Shown here piece after piece: positions 9,532 to 18,144 of a stretch of DNA of 64,000 nt; positions within the stretch are counted from its first letter, which is position 1; each line of letters begins with the position of its first letter. The position numbers were made by a program, and so were the translations under genes. The notes under the pieces are model-generated. The model was not told the origin of the DNA. It did not search any database and worked only from the letters and a program-made list of their open reading frames with translations. Origin of the DNA: Rhodospirillales bacterium (GTDB taxonomy: Bacteria > Pseudomonadota > Alphaproteobacteria > Rhodospirillales > Thalassospiraceae); NCBI GenBank assembly GCA_019634165.1, contig JAHQVT010000006.1, positions 558,001 through 622,000 of the forward strand, in the 5' to 3' direction.

Positions 9532-9969
9532 CTAGTCTTTCGTTGAAAAGTAAGTTGCCAATGCAGACAGTTCTTCTAGCCCAAGACTTCCCATAACAGC
9601 CTGCATCAAAGTATTTTCGCGAACGCGATATTTGTATTCCAGCATCGCCTCGACAAAATAATCACGCGGCAAGCCTTCTATGACAGGAATAGCGTGGTTT
9701 GCACTTTCCTGCTGGTGGCAAGTCACACATTCGGTCGCCAGATAGGCGCCATATTCTGCGTCGCCCTCTATTGCCAACACCTGCCCGATAGCCTCGCCAA
9801 GTGGCAAATCTGATGATTTACCGGTTTCTGCAGACGCAAAATGCGGGATCATCACGATCCCGCACACTACCAGACAGCCAGATATGAAACACCTGCCAGC
9901 ACATAATATCCGCCCCGTGATATGCCAATCACGCGCCAAATACCTAAACGTGCTGCCATGGCAATCCAT
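9532..9969 (-). CDS. soxE: Cytochrome c subunit of flavocytochrome c (SoxE)
   Basis: Small periplasmic c-type cytochrome, 145 aa, partner of SoxF. It has a hydrophobic export segment (about residues 20-47, ending FASA) and one heme site CVTCH (Cys81, Cys84, His85). The ATG at 9969 overlaps the soxD stop in a TGATG junction, with GGAGGG upstream. P. pantotrophus-type SoxE is diheme; I see one CxxCH only, so this is a shorter FccA-like form. Electrons from SoxF would pass through it to the respiratory chain. Confidence 0.85.
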   Translation of the reverse strand: MDCHGSTFRYLARDWHITGRILCAGRCFISGCLVVCGIVMIPHFASAETGKSSDLPLGEAIGQVLAIEGDAEYGAYLATECVTCHQQESANHAIPVIEGLPRDYFVEAMLEYKYRVRENTLMQAVMGSLGLEELSALATYFSTKD

Positions 9970-11072
9970 CAATCAATCCCTCCGGCGCCACCTTCTTCAT
10001 CATTGTCCGGGGTCACGTCAAGAACACGTGCCCGCATTACGATTTCCGCTGGCCGATCACCGCAATTTTGCATGCAGGGCTCCGTACCCTTTGCAAAGTT
10101 TGGTTCTTCCAAACGGTCATCAGGATAGAAGTTTTCTTCGTTAGGAAGCTTGATGTCACTGAATGTTTCATTGGACAATTCAAAGCTTTCATCGGTCACA
10201 ATGTCATTCAGATACAAAAGATACGCTGTCACAGCATATGTTTCGTCTGCGCTTAAAGAACGGGCATTCCCAAAAGGCATCGCACGATTAACATAATCAA
10301 AAATCGTCGATGCAAACGGCCAGTATGACCCAATTGTCTTTTCAGGACGATCAGCAGTTAAGGTATCAAAACCGCCAGAAAGTACCGGCCAGCGCCCCTC
10401 GCCCTCGCCAAATACGCCATGACAGACGGCGCAACTCTCGTCGTAAATCACGCCCCCATCGGCAACAGTGCCTTTGCCAACCGGCAAACCTGCACCGTCG
10501 GGCCGAACATCAATGTCCCAAGCCGTAATTTCTTCTGGAAGGGCTACACGCCCCAAATGATAGTTCCCATGATCTGGGATAACAGCATCTGCGGCCAATC
10601 CGGCAGGTGCCTGCCCGCTCGTGGCGTCCGCAGTCTCGGCGGGTTCTGCCATCTCTTCTGGTTCTGCAGCGGCTTGTTCAGCACTTGCCGAATAAGTTGC
10701 AAGATACGCGATGACATTTTCAATTTCGGCATCCTTCTTTAGGCCACCGAAAGCCATTTTCGTACCCTTAATAAAACCACGGGGCTTGGTCAGATACTCG
10801 GTCAATGTATCGTTGTTCCAAACAAGCCCTTCTTCACCAACAGCAGTCATCGCCTTTGAATATTTGTAATCCTCAAGCGAGCCGGCCACACGCCCTATCA
10901 ATTCATTCAGTTCCGGGCCGACCTTGTTTTTCGCCCCTTTACCAACAGCGTGGCAGGCAGCACATTTTCTGAAAACTTTTTTACCCGCATCAGCATCCTG
11001 CGCGTTTGCCCCAGTCGTGGCAATTGCACCAAACAGAATTACGCTGGCGGTTAACTTAAGAAACTTCGACAT
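9969..11072 (-). CDS. soxD: Diheme cytochrome c subunit of sulfane dehydrogenase, SoxD
   Basis: Electron-accepting subunit of SoxCD, which removes six electrons from SoxY-bound sulfane sulfur. 367 aa from the ATG at 11072 (the open frame runs back to 11228 but has no export signal at that end). Signal peptide about 1-24, first heme CAACH (Cys37, Cys40, His41), an acidic Ala/Glu-rich linker at about 130-160, second heme CAVCH (Cys214, Cys217, His218). Its start overlaps the soxC end by 17 nt, so the two subunits are translated together. Confidence 0.94.
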   Translation of the reverse strand: MSKFLKLTASVILFGAIATTGANAQDADAGKKVFRKCAACHAVGKGAKNKVGPELNELIGRVAGSLEDYKYSKAMTAVGEEGLVWNNDTLTEYLTKPRGFIKGTKMAFGGLKKDAEIENVIAYLATYSASAEQAAAEPEEMAEPAETADATSGQAPAGLAADAVIPDHGNYHLGRVALPEEITAWDIDVRPDGAGLPVGKGTVADGGVIYDESCAVCHGVFGEGEGRWPVLSGGFDTLTADRPEKTIGSYWPFASTIFDYVNRAMPFGNARSLSADETYAVTAYLLYLNDIVTDESFELSNETFSDIKLPNEENFYPDDRLEEPNFAKGTEPCMQNCGDRPAEIVMRARVLDVTPDNDEEGGAGGID

Positions 11073-12354
11073 TTTCCGCCTCTCCGTTTGCCTTAATGTA
11101 CCAAGTCTGGATACCGTTATTGTGATAGATGGAGTTCTCACCGCGTGCAGCACGCAGCGCGTTTTTAGTTGGCTGGACATAGCCTTGTTCGTCAATCGCA
11201 CGGGATTGCAGATACAAAGGTGACCCATTCCAGTCGAACTCGTAATAGAACCGATGCATTGAACGGCTCAGGCTTGGGCCATCAATCCGGGCGGTTTGCC
11301 AATTGCGTCCGCCATCAATCGAAACATCGACACGTTTGATCGCACCATGCCCTGACCATGCAACACCAGTGATAACGGTATGACCGCGACCATGGGTGAT
11401 GGGCGCTTGCGGACTTGGATTGGTGATGACCGATTTAACATCCATTGCCCATGTAAAGCGCCGTGCACGGCCATCGGGCATCAAATCTGTGTATTTTGAC
11501 GTCTCTTCACGCAGATGCCACGGCTTGTCACCCACTTCAAGGCGGCGAAGCCATTTGACCCACATATTGCCTTCCCAGCCCGGGACACACAGACGAACCG
11601 GATAACCTTGTTCGGGGCGAAGTGCTTCGCCGTTCATTTTGAAAGCAACCAGACAATCATCCAGCGCCTTTTCAATCGGGATGGAACGGCCCATTCCGGA
11701 TGCATCGGCACCTTCGGCCAGCAGCCACTTTGCCGATGGTTTTACGCCGGCCTCTTCAAGCAACGTGCGCAACCGAACACCGGTATACATAACGTTATGG
11801 ATCATGCCGTGGGTGAACTGACATCCATTCAACTGGGCCCCACGCCACTCCATCCCTGAGTTCGCAGCGCATTCAAGGAAGTAAACCTTGTTTTCACGCG
11901 GGAAACGCATCAGATCCTGCATGGTAAACACAAGCGGCTTATCGACCAAACCGTTGATCATTAAACGGTGTTCTGCCGGATCAACCTCGGCAACGCCACT
12001 GTGATGACGTTCAAAACATAGCCCGTTGGGCGTGATAATCCCGTCTAACTCATGCAGTGGTGTGAAGTTGATTGACGACACAGGATCAGCGGTCAGCCAT
12101 GGCACATCGCGACGCACGACATGGGATTCAAATGGTGACGGCATGCCGTAGGGTGCAGCATCTACACCGGCACCAGAATACTGATTCCAGTCCTTGATAT
12201 CGGTAATTGCTGGGTCTGGTGTGCCTGCTGCAAACGCTGCACCCGTTCCAAGTGCTGCCGCGGCGGCTGCCCCACCGGCGGCAGTCAACCCACCTTGCAG
12301 AAAGCTGCGTCTGCTTGACACAAACCTTTTATCTTTTGTTGGTTGCTGGGACAT
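11056..12354 (-). CDS. soxC: Sulfane dehydrogenase molybdenum subunit SoxC
   Basis: Molybdopterin enzyme of the sulfite-oxidase fold, 432 aa. The Tat signal SSRRSFLQGGLTAAGG is near the N-terminus, as expected for export of a cofactor-loaded protein. The molybdenum-ligand Cys162 lies in FLECAANSGMEW. The C-terminal half is the Mo-co dimerisation domain (VITGVAWSGHGAI, then WNGSPL). The open frame extends to 12426, but MSQQPTKDKR at 12354 fits the Tat signal. Presence of SoxCD means thiosulfate can be fully oxidised to sulfate without sulfur globules. Confidence 0.94.
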   Translation of the reverse strand: MSQQPTKDKRFVSSRRSFLQGGLTAAGGAAAAAALGTGAAFAAGTPDPAITDIKDWNQYSGAGVDAAPYGMPSPFESHVVRRDVPWLTADPVSSINFTPLHELDGIITPNGLCFERHHSGVAEVDPAEHRLMINGLVDKPLVFTMQDLMRFPRENKVYFLECAANSGMEWRGAQLNGCQFTHGMIHNVMYTGVRLRTLLEEAGVKPSAKWLLAEGADASGMGRSIPIEKALDDCLVAFKMNGEALRPEQGYPVRLCVPGWEGNMWVKWLRRLEVGDKPWHLREETSKYTDLMPDGRARRFTWAMDVKSVITNPSPQAPITHGRGHTVITGVAWSGHGAIKRVDVSIDGGRNWQTARIDGPSLSRSMHRFYYEFDWNGSPLYLQSRAIDEQGYVQPTKNALRAARGENSIYHNNGIQTWYIKANGEAENVEVS

Positions 12355-12449
12355 GGCTCTTGGTGCCCTCCATACACATTCAAATTTTTCTATATATTTA
12401 GGCGAAAAAGTTGCCGGGCAGAACATAAGCGCCGGCGAAACAATTTCGC

Positions 12450-14144
12450 TTAGTTCATTCCGATTACTTTCACAGAGTCATTGCGTTGAATATCAATGAC
12501 TTTGTGACGGGTGATGTAGTTTTCCATCAAGTCGTAAACGGCGGGTCCTTCGACCCCTTCGTTTACCGATGCCCAGCCAGCGACCACGTATTTCCGGTCC
12601 GCTTCAATTGGTTCACCGGTTTTGATCACCGTCATATTGGAAATACGATTGCCGATCGTTTCTTTAGGGGCACAGCTATAAGCCATCCCGCCGACACGAA
12701 CCATGTCACCGCCCTGCTGGAAGAACGGGTCTTTGTTAAACAGGTTGTCACAGACGTCTTCCAAGATTTCCTTGATCTGCGTACCGGTGAACTCCAGTCG
12801 GTAAACAGACGGATAATTCATGCTGCTCTGGTTATAGAGATCATCAATCGTGATATCGTTGCCCGGCAACAAGGTCGTTCCCCAACGGAACCCCGGACTA
12901 AATGCAAGTTCTGCATCACGTTCTTCCATGATCCCCTGACAAATCAGGTCATCCCATGTGCCATTGAAATTGCCCCGGCGGTACAAAAGACCGTCGGTTT
13001 TACCAATGACGCGGTTGCATTCAGCCTCATAGGGTGCACGCACTTCATCGATTTTGGCCGCCATTTCTTTATCCGGCGCAACCACATCGGCGAATACTGG
13101 AATAAGGGTGGAGTTGTAATCGGTTACGCGACCACCTTTAACTTCCAGATCAACACGCCCAAGATATTTTCCGTGTGATCCTGACGATAGCAAAAGTGTG
13201 TTTTCGATCTTAATAGCTTCCGGAACTGCGTCATGGGTATGACCCGTCAGGATCACATCGATACCCTTAACGACCGTCGCCAATTTCTGATCAACGTCGA
13301 ACCCGTTATGCGACAAAAGCACGACCACGGCGGCACCGGCTTCGCGTGCGGCATCCACATTGCCCTGGATCACTTCCGGGCGAATACCAAATGACCAGTT
13401 CGGGATCATCCAGCGCGGATTGGCAATTGGTGTATAGGGCATCGCCTGACCAATCACCGCAACCTTATGCCCGCCAGTTTCATAGAATGCAGTGTGTTCG
13501 AAAACCGGCTCATCCCATTCGGTGTCAAAGATGTTGCTTGCCAAGAATGGATAGCCCATGTCATCGACAATCTCTTTGACGCGGTCTTCACCAAACGTGA
13601 ATTCCCAGTGGCCAACCATCGCATCTGGCTTAAGAAGCTTCATGCAGTCGACCATATCCTGACCATTGGTCTTAAGTGACGTATAAGACCCCTGCCAAGT
13701 ATCACCGCCGTCAAGGAACAGGACGTTACTGTCGCCTCTCTCAGCGCGAATGGCCTTAACCAAGGTCGCAGTGCGGTCCAATCCGCCCAATCGCCCATAA
13801 GTTTTGGCCATATCTACGTAGTCGACCATGGTATGGGCATAGGCCAGTGCGCTACCGCGCTCCAACCCAAAATGCGAAAGGAAGTCTTGCCCGACCAAAT
13901 GCGGGGGAATGCCTTCGAATGCACCGACGCCATAGTTTTCTGATGGCGGGCGAAAATACACTGGCTTTAGCTGTGCATGAACATCCGTGAAATGCAAAAG
14001 CGTAATCGTGCCTTTGCTATCGAATTTAAGAAGATCGTCCTGAGTTAGGCGCTGCTGAGCAGCCACACGGGTCAGACTTCCCATATAGCCGGTGGCTGCG
14101 GTTGTAACTGCGGCCCACTGCAAAAATTGGCGGCGAGAGAACAT
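12450..14144 (-). CDS. soxB: Thiosulfohydrolase SoxB
   Basis: Dimanganese enzyme of the 5'-nucleotidase/metallophosphoesterase fold that hydrolyses the SoxY-cysteine S-thiosulfonate and releases sulfate. 564 aa, family length. Tat signal FSRRQFLQWAAVTTAA at the N-terminus. Metal-site motifs: LLHFTDVHAQL, FLDGGDTWQGS, GHWEFTFGED, LLSHNGFD and LTGHTHD. The start at 14144 follows GGAGGTCGCC; the alternative at 14165 would place coding over that site. It is transcribed after soxA across a 117-nt gap with a hairpin. Confidence 0.95.
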   Translation of the reverse strand: MFSRRQFLQWAAVTTAATGYMGSLTRVAAQQRLTQDDLLKFDSKGTITLLHFTDVHAQLKPVYFRPPSENYGVGAFEGIPPHLVGQDFLSHFGLERGSALAYAHTMVDYVDMAKTYGRLGGLDRTATLVKAIRAERGDSNVLFLDGGDTWQGSYTSLKTNGQDMVDCMKLLKPDAMVGHWEFTFGEDRVKEIVDDMGYPFLASNIFDTEWDEPVFEHTAFYETGGHKVAVIGQAMPYTPIANPRWMIPNWSFGIRPEVIQGNVDAAREAGAAVVVLLSHNGFDVDQKLATVVKGIDVILTGHTHDAVPEAIKIENTLLLSSGSHGKYLGRVDLEVKGGRVTDYNSTLIPVFADVVAPDKEMAAKIDEVRAPYEAECNRVIGKTDGLLYRRGNFNGTWDDLICQGIMEERDAELAFSPGFRWGTTLLPGNDITIDDLYNQSSMNYPSVYRLEFTGTQIKEILEDVCDNLFNKDPFFQQGGDMVRVGGMAYSCAPKETIGNRISNMTVIKTGEPIEADRKYVVAGWASVNEGVEGPAVYDLMENYITRHKVIDIQRNDSVKVIGMN

Positions 14145-14213
14145 GTAAAGGCGACCTCCGGGCAATATTCATCTTTTCGGCCTTAAGACCGACGCATCAA
14201 AATGAAGAAACGA

Positions 14214-14242
14214 GGGGAAACCGGAACCATGTTCCGATCCCC
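14214..14242 (-). promoter_or_regulatory. Intercistronic hairpin between soxA and soxB
   Basis: A perfect CGGAAC-cat-GTTCCG stem (14222-14236) is flanked by GGGG at 14214 and CCCC at 14239-14242, giving a longer imperfect stem. No strong U-tract follows on the minus strand, so it is more likely an mRNA processing or stability element than a full terminator. Confidence 0.45.
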
Positions 14243-14261
14243 CAAAATGTTTTGCTAACTA

Positions 14262-15122
14262 TTATTGACGCACGGCTGGTGTTTCGACCGACAATCCGGT
14301 TCCACGCCATGTGACATAGACTTCCAACGCCATCAGCACGTCGGAAAATGCAGCAGGATATTCCGCACGGGTATCGCGAATACATCCGCGGAAACGGTTA
14401 TGCACTGAAACCAATGCAGCCTGTTTCAAACGATAGGTCGGGAAACCGTTGACGTTACCCTGACTGAGATGGTCCGCGCGAATATAGTTGCCATTATTTT
14501 GCTCGTGGCAGGATGCGCAAGATAGGTTCAACTGGCCTGTACGGGTGTAATACGCCTCGTTACCCTTTTCCCACCAACTGCGCATGTCGCCTTCGTCAAG
14601 GTTGATCGCAACTGGCGTACCAAGAGATTGGTTCTTAACATAAGCGGTCAGCGCTTTCTGTTCAGGAGCATCAAACTTATAGGCTTTTGCGCCCATCTCC
14701 TCAGTACGGCATTTGTCGATTTGAAGTTCGACATTAATCGGGCGTTTGGATGCTTCATCCCACTTCGGGAAACTTGCACCAACACCTGCCATGCTTTCCT
14801 CGGCATCACCATGACAAGATGCACAGGATTTCCCGGCACTACCATCCACCGTGTTCCAAAGTTCGGCACCATCTTCGACTTCAAGCATGCCCGGGTTCTC
14901 GAACGTATCGGTTTCAAGCATCCGAGTTTCTTCGGTACGATAGAGCCAACCCGATAAAACTTCGTCAAGCGGGTGACCTTCTGGTGGTGCGGCCCGGGTA
15001 ATCATATTGATGTCACCATCAATAATGAGTTCGTCGTCAACCGGCCCACCCGCAATGGCAATCCCAGGAACAAATACGGTCAGCGCAACGGCAGTAGCTT
15101 TGGCTATGATTTTGTTTTTCAA
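14262..15122 (-). CDS. soxA: Diheme cytochrome c SoxA of the SoxAX thiosulfate-binding complex
   Basis: SoxAX joins thiosulfate oxidatively to the SoxY carrier cysteine. 286 aa with signal peptide about 1-24 (ending AIA). Two heme sites CASCH are visible (Cys100/103-His104 and Cys202/205-His206). Cys247 in FRGCIRDTRAE matches the distal cysteine-persulfide ligand of the active heme, and Cys138 in DKCRTEE is the partner ligand of the other heme. This is a complete diheme SoxA. Confidence 0.95.
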   Translation of the reverse strand: MKNKIIAKATAVALTVFVPGIAIAGGPVDDELIIDGDINMITRAAPPEGHPLDEVLSGWLYRTEETRMLETDTFENPGMLEVEDGAELWNTVDGSAGKSCASCHGDAEESMAGVGASFPKWDEASKRPINVELQIDKCRTEEMGAKAYKFDAPEQKALTAYVKNQSLGTPVAINLDEGDMRSWWEKGNEAYYTRTGQLNLSCASCHEQNNGNYIRADHLSQGNVNGFPTYRLKQAALVSVHNRFRGCIRDTRAEYPAAFSDVLMALEVYVTWRGTGLSVETPAVRQ

Positions 15123-15145
15123 GACATTCCCTCCCGATACAGTTC

Positions 15146-15176
15146 CGGGTCCGCGGCGATTAAACCAGCGGACCCG
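15146..15176 (-). promoter_or_regulatory. Intercistronic hairpin between soxZ and soxA
   Basis: Perfect 9-bp inverted repeat CGGGTCCGC / GCGGACCCG with a 13-nt loop, placed in the 61-nt gap between the soxZ stop and the soxA start. No U-run follows, so it probably separates or stabilises mRNA parts (soxXYZ versus soxA onward) and is unlikely to stop transcription fully. Confidence 0.5.
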
Positions 15177-15183
15177 TCCCGAA

Positions 15184-15510
15184 TCATTTTATGGCGATCT
15201 TGTTTTCGGTCTCGTAGACAGAACCGTCATCATCCATCCAAATAAATTTGAACGTTCCAGGCTCCGTTACTTTTGCTGAAAACTCTAGATAAGGGTTGGC
15301 CGAAATTGCCGGTTCAAGGTCACAGGAAAACACGGTTTTGCCGTTAAATTCACATGTGAACTTGTTAATGATCTGGCGGGGAATGGGGTTGCCATCCTTG
15401 CCTTTCCGTAAACCGGATTCCATCGGGTGGTTAATCAGCGTTTTAATCTGGATGATGTCGCCGGCCGATGCGGATTTCGGTACTTTTACGCGTGGCTTAA
15501 TGTTGTCCAT
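15184..15510 (-). CDS. soxZ: Sulfur carrier subunit SoxZ
   Basis: Partner of SoxY in the periplasmic SoxYZ carrier, 108 aa with no signal peptide, as is normal because it is exported bound to SoxY. Family signs: RVKVPKSASAGDIIQIKTLI and HPMESGLRKG near the N-terminus, the PRQIINKFTCEFNG strand and FKFIWMDDDGS near the end. It follows soxY by 19 nt. Confidence 0.95.
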   Translation of the reverse strand: MDNIKPRVKVPKSASAGDIIQIKTLINHPMESGLRKGKDGNPIPRQIINKFTCEFNGKTVFSCDLEPAISANPYLEFSAKVTEPGTFKFIWMDDDGSVYETENKIAIK

Positions 15511-15529
15511 TTACTGTCTCCAAATCCGA

Positions 15530-15985
15530 TCAGCCGCCGCAACCACCGATGGTCACTTTGACTTCTTTCTTGTCCATGAAAACCTGTCCGGTACTGGTTT
15601 TCGCGACTGCGACAACATTCTGGGTTTTCGCAAGACGCATGCGCGTTTTAGCAACAGCAGCACCGCTCATTGGGGTGAAATGGAAAACCACCACATCCGG
15701 GTTCGGGTTTCCTTCTGCGTAAATGACGACCGATTCAACATAGTCGTCATCTGTCATCGGGCTATCGACGGCAATTTCGACGGGAACCGTATTGCCGTTC
15801 TCGGCGATTTCCGGCGCCGTTAGTGTCAGGTTACCGCCACTAACGGGGTCAGCACCGCCCGTGAATTTTTTGATGCTTTCGGCTGTGGCTTCTGGTGTTG
15901 CCGCTGCAGGTAGGGCAAAACCGAAGACCCCGGCAGCTGCCACACCAACCGATGCTCGAAGCATTTGGCGTCGTGTTAAATTCAT
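15530..15985 (-). CDS. soxY: Sulfur carrier subunit SoxY
   Basis: Periplasmic carrier on which thiosulfate is held during oxidation. 151 aa with a Tat signal (LTRRQMLRASVGVAAAG). The C-terminus ends in VTIGGCGG, the flexible arm whose Cys149 binds the sulfur intermediates. It sits 19 nt after soxX and 19 nt before soxZ in one operon. Confidence 0.96.
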   Translation of the reverse strand: MNLTRRQMLRASVGVAAAGVFGFALPAAATPEATAESIKKFTGGADPVSGGNLTLTAPEIAENGNTVPVEIAVDSPMTDDDYVESVVIYAEGNPNPDVVVFHFTPMSGAAVAKTRMRLAKTQNVVAVAKTSTGQVFMDKKEVKVTIGGCGG

Positions 15986-16004
15986 CTTGATCCCTCGAGG
16001 TTAG

Positions 16005-16466
16005 TTATTCTTTGAGTGTCGCCAGATAAGCCACAACATCCTCGACGTCCTGAGCCGAGAGGATGGTTTTGCCAACCAGATTCTTGCGCACATCGGCACC
16101 AACATTCAGGGAATAGAAGCCCGGCATAACGGTTTCTTCCGAGAACACCATTTTGGCATCGGCTACGATTGCGCGGAGTTCACCTTCGCTCCAACGGTCG
16201 GCCGCGCCATCAAGTTCAGGGCCGACTTCGCCGTGGAAAAGCTGGTCTTTTTGATCTGCAACAGCATGACATGCCAAACAGTTGCCGAGTTTACGATCAG
16301 CAAAAACCTTGCGGCCTTTCACTGGATCACCCGGTTGACCCGTCAGTGATTGGGATACAGACATATCGTCGAATTTAACATCGGCAGGTGCAAGTGCATC
16401 AGCAGCCGCTACAGCCGGTATTCCGACAATCAAGCAGGCAAGAAAAGTTCTTGATTTCCAAGACAT
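16005..16466 (-). CDS. soxX: Monoheme cytochrome c SoxX
   Basis: Small subunit of SoxAX, 153 aa, exported (signal peptide about 1-23). One heme site CLACH (Cys63, Cys66, His67) and a likely Met114 ligand in TVMPGFYSL. It is the first gene of soxXYZABCDEF. The 193-nt AT-rich region upstream carries repeated ATTCAA and probably the main sox promoter. Confidence 0.94.
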   Translation of the reverse strand: MSWKSRTFLACLIVGIPAVAAADALAPADVKFDDMSVSQSLTGQPGDPVKGRKVFADRKLGNCLACHAVADQKDQLFHGEVGPELDGAADRWSEGELRAIVADAKMVFSEETVMPGFYSLNVGADVRKNLVGKTILSAQDVEDVVAYLATLKE

Positions 16467-16570
16467 GGCGTTGTGTTTCCTCCAATTGACGATGCACCGG
16501 CCCTCTTAGTGGCTTCGGAACATCCCCGATCTGATAGTAGACGGCTCTACTGGCGCCTTTCTTTCAAGGT

Positions 16571-16594
16571 ATTCAAACTCAACCTTCAATTCAA
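16571..16594. promoter_or_regulatory. Candidate SoxR site upstream of soxX (ATTCAA repeats)
   Basis: Two ATTCAA copies (16571-16576 and 16589-16594) start 18 nt apart in the 193-nt soxW-soxX gap (16467-16659). The gap is AT-rich, with a possible minus-strand TATAAT at 16633-16628. ATTCAA also occurs in the soxV/soxS gap at 18113-18118, and ATTCGA before soxR. A shared SoxR half-site is inferred; it has not been measured. Confidence 0.35.
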
Positions 16595-16659
16595 CAGTTA
16601 AATATGATATTTTTAATGTTTTAGGTTATTATATAGGAATTATCATTTATTTTAATGAC

Positions 16660-17280
16660 TTATTCCTTGCCGATCCGGCCTTCTTCCTGAAGCTGGCGAA
16701 TGATCCGTGCGTGGTATTTCTGAAAATGCTCCTCGCCCGCATATCCCTTTTCGTTCACCCAGCGGAACATGTTCAAAAACGTCCATTTTCCAAAGGCACC
16801 GGGCATGGTGGCAACAGCAGATTGGGCTGCACTCTTGCCGTCCTCTGGTAATGCTTCAGGTAGAAAAACGATCGTCGGGGTAAAGACATAGCCCCATTTT
16901 CGCGCGGCAGTCTTTTCCGTCAAAACTTCACCATCCAGATCAATGACTTCTTCGTCACCAAACATGTTGTACTGAACAACCTTGAAGTTGGCCTTGATAT
17001 AATCGGATACTTCCGGATCACTCAGCAGATCGGTGTGCATGCGCGCGCAATAGATACAACCGCGTTGCTCAAAGATCATAACAAGGCGTTTATTTTCTTC
17101 ATTTGCTGCTTCAATATCATCGGCGATGTCACGGAAAGTGATCGAAAACCAGTCTTGCTTATGAAGACCATCCTCGCCCATGGTTTCGGCCTTAGCTGGA
17201 TGCGAGATACTTAGCATCAACAAAACCGCGATCACATATTTGGCGGCAGGCACTCCATGTAACAGGTGACGTACAATCAT
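16660..17280 (-). CDS. soxW: Periplasmic thioredoxin SoxW
   Basis: Thioredoxin-fold protein of 206 aa with an N-terminal hydrophobic export segment (about 12-31) and redox motif GCIYC (Cys75, Cys78). It receives electrons from SoxV and keeps Sox proteins reduced. The start at 17280 has AGGAG seven bases upstream and avoids overlap with soxV; the longer frame to 17325 would overlap it. The cis-Pro area is FTPTIVFLPE. It lies directly after soxV. Confidence 0.9.
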   Translation of the reverse strand: MIVRHLLHGVPAAKYVIAVLLMLSISHPAKAETMGEDGLHKQDWFSITFRDIADDIEAANEENKRLVMIFEQRGCIYCARMHTDLLSDPEVSDYIKANFKVVQYNMFGDEEVIDLDGEVLTEKTAARKWGYVFTPTIVFLPEALPEDGKSAAQSAVATMPGAFGKWTFLNMFRWVNEKGYAGEEHFQKYHARIIRQLQEEGRIGKE

Positions 17281-17290
17281 AACGCTGCTC

Positions 17291-18025
17291 CTAACCCAAG
17301 GTCGAAAGTGACGGAAAAGTATCAAGCAACCATTGTGCGATGGCCGACATCTGACCGGTCATAAACAGAACGCCCGTCAGGACAAGCAAAAGCCCCATCC
17401 CCTTTTCAACGCTATGCATATGTCGTTTGAAGCGACGTGACCAACTAACGAAACGTCCGGCAAAAAGCCCCGCCAACGCAAATGGCAAACCAATTCCAAG
17501 TGAATAAACAGCCAACAGCCCTGCCCCACGCATCGCCGTGCTTTCGGCTCCTGCTACAAACAAGATTGCTGCCAACGCCGGACCAACGCAGGGCGTCCAA
17601 CCAAATGCAAACGCCAATCCCATGACATAGGCGCCAACCAATCCAGCCGGCTTTTTATCAACATTGATACGGGCATCGCGATACAGCAGTGAAATTCGGA
17701 ATATGCCCATAAAGTGCAATCCCATAACCGCGATCAGAATCCCGGCAATGATGGATAAAACATCGAAATAACGCGCAAGTGATTGACCGATCACACTTGC
17801 AGTAGCCCCAAGGGCAATAAAGATCGTGCTAAAGCCTGCAACGAAGGCAAGGGCTGTAAAGAAAACCTGTCGGGACTTCGTACCGGCAACAGCGCGATCA
17901 TCCAGATCCATAACACTGACGCCTGCCAGATAGGCAAGGTATGGCGGTACGATCGGTAAGACGCAGGGCGAAAAAAAAGATAGTAGCCCTGCAACAAAGG
18001 CAGCCCCAAAACCGATATCAAGCAA
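17291..18025 (-). CDS. soxV: CcdA-type thiol transporter SoxV (TTG start)
   Basis: Membrane protein moving reducing equivalents from cytoplasmic thioredoxin to periplasmic SoxW. 244 aa with six helices. The two functional cysteines lie in FFSPCVLPIVPPYLAYLAG and FGWTPCVGPALAAIL. An ATG exists at 18055, but GGGAGG lies within that extension and stands 9-10 nt before a TTG at 18025, which gives the normal CcdA N-terminus LLDIGFGAAFVAGLLSFF. I therefore prefer the TTG. It is divergent from soxS. Confidence 0.9.
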   Translation of the reverse strand: MLDIGFGAAFVAGLLSFFSPCVLPIVPPYLAYLAGVSVMDLDDRAVAGTKSRQVFFTALAFVAGFSTIFIALGATASVIGQSLARYFDVLSIIAGILIAVMGLHFMGIFRISLLYRDARINVDKKPAGLVGAYVMGLAFAFGWTPCVGPALAAILFVAGAESTAMRGAGLLAVYSLGIGLPFALAGLFAGRFVSWSRRFKRHMHSVEKGMGLLLVLTGVLFMTGQMSAIAQWLLDTFPSLSTLG

Positions 18026-18090
18026 TTTTTGTTTCCTCCCGGCGCAGTTGGTCACGTGTTTTGTATTTGTTTATCTGCGCCCTTTAGATG

Positions 18091-18118
18091 TATATAATTT
18101 TTACTATATATAATTCAA
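18091..18118. promoter_or_regulatory. Divergent soxV/soxS control region
   Basis: The 119-nt gap holds a direct repeat TATATAATT at 18091-18099 and 18107-18115 (16-nt period; each contains a perfect TATAAT) and ATTCAA at 18113-18118, shared with the soxX leader. This is a plausible SoxR-regulated promoter region. No clear -35 box is seen. Confidence 0.4.
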
Positions 18119-18144
18119 TCATAAGTTTTTGCAAAGCCCCGAAC

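Noticed and set aside
12486-13178. Open frame of 230 codons on the plus strand
   Set aside because: It lies wholly opposite soxB, has no family features and no ribosome site; it mirrors soxB codon use.
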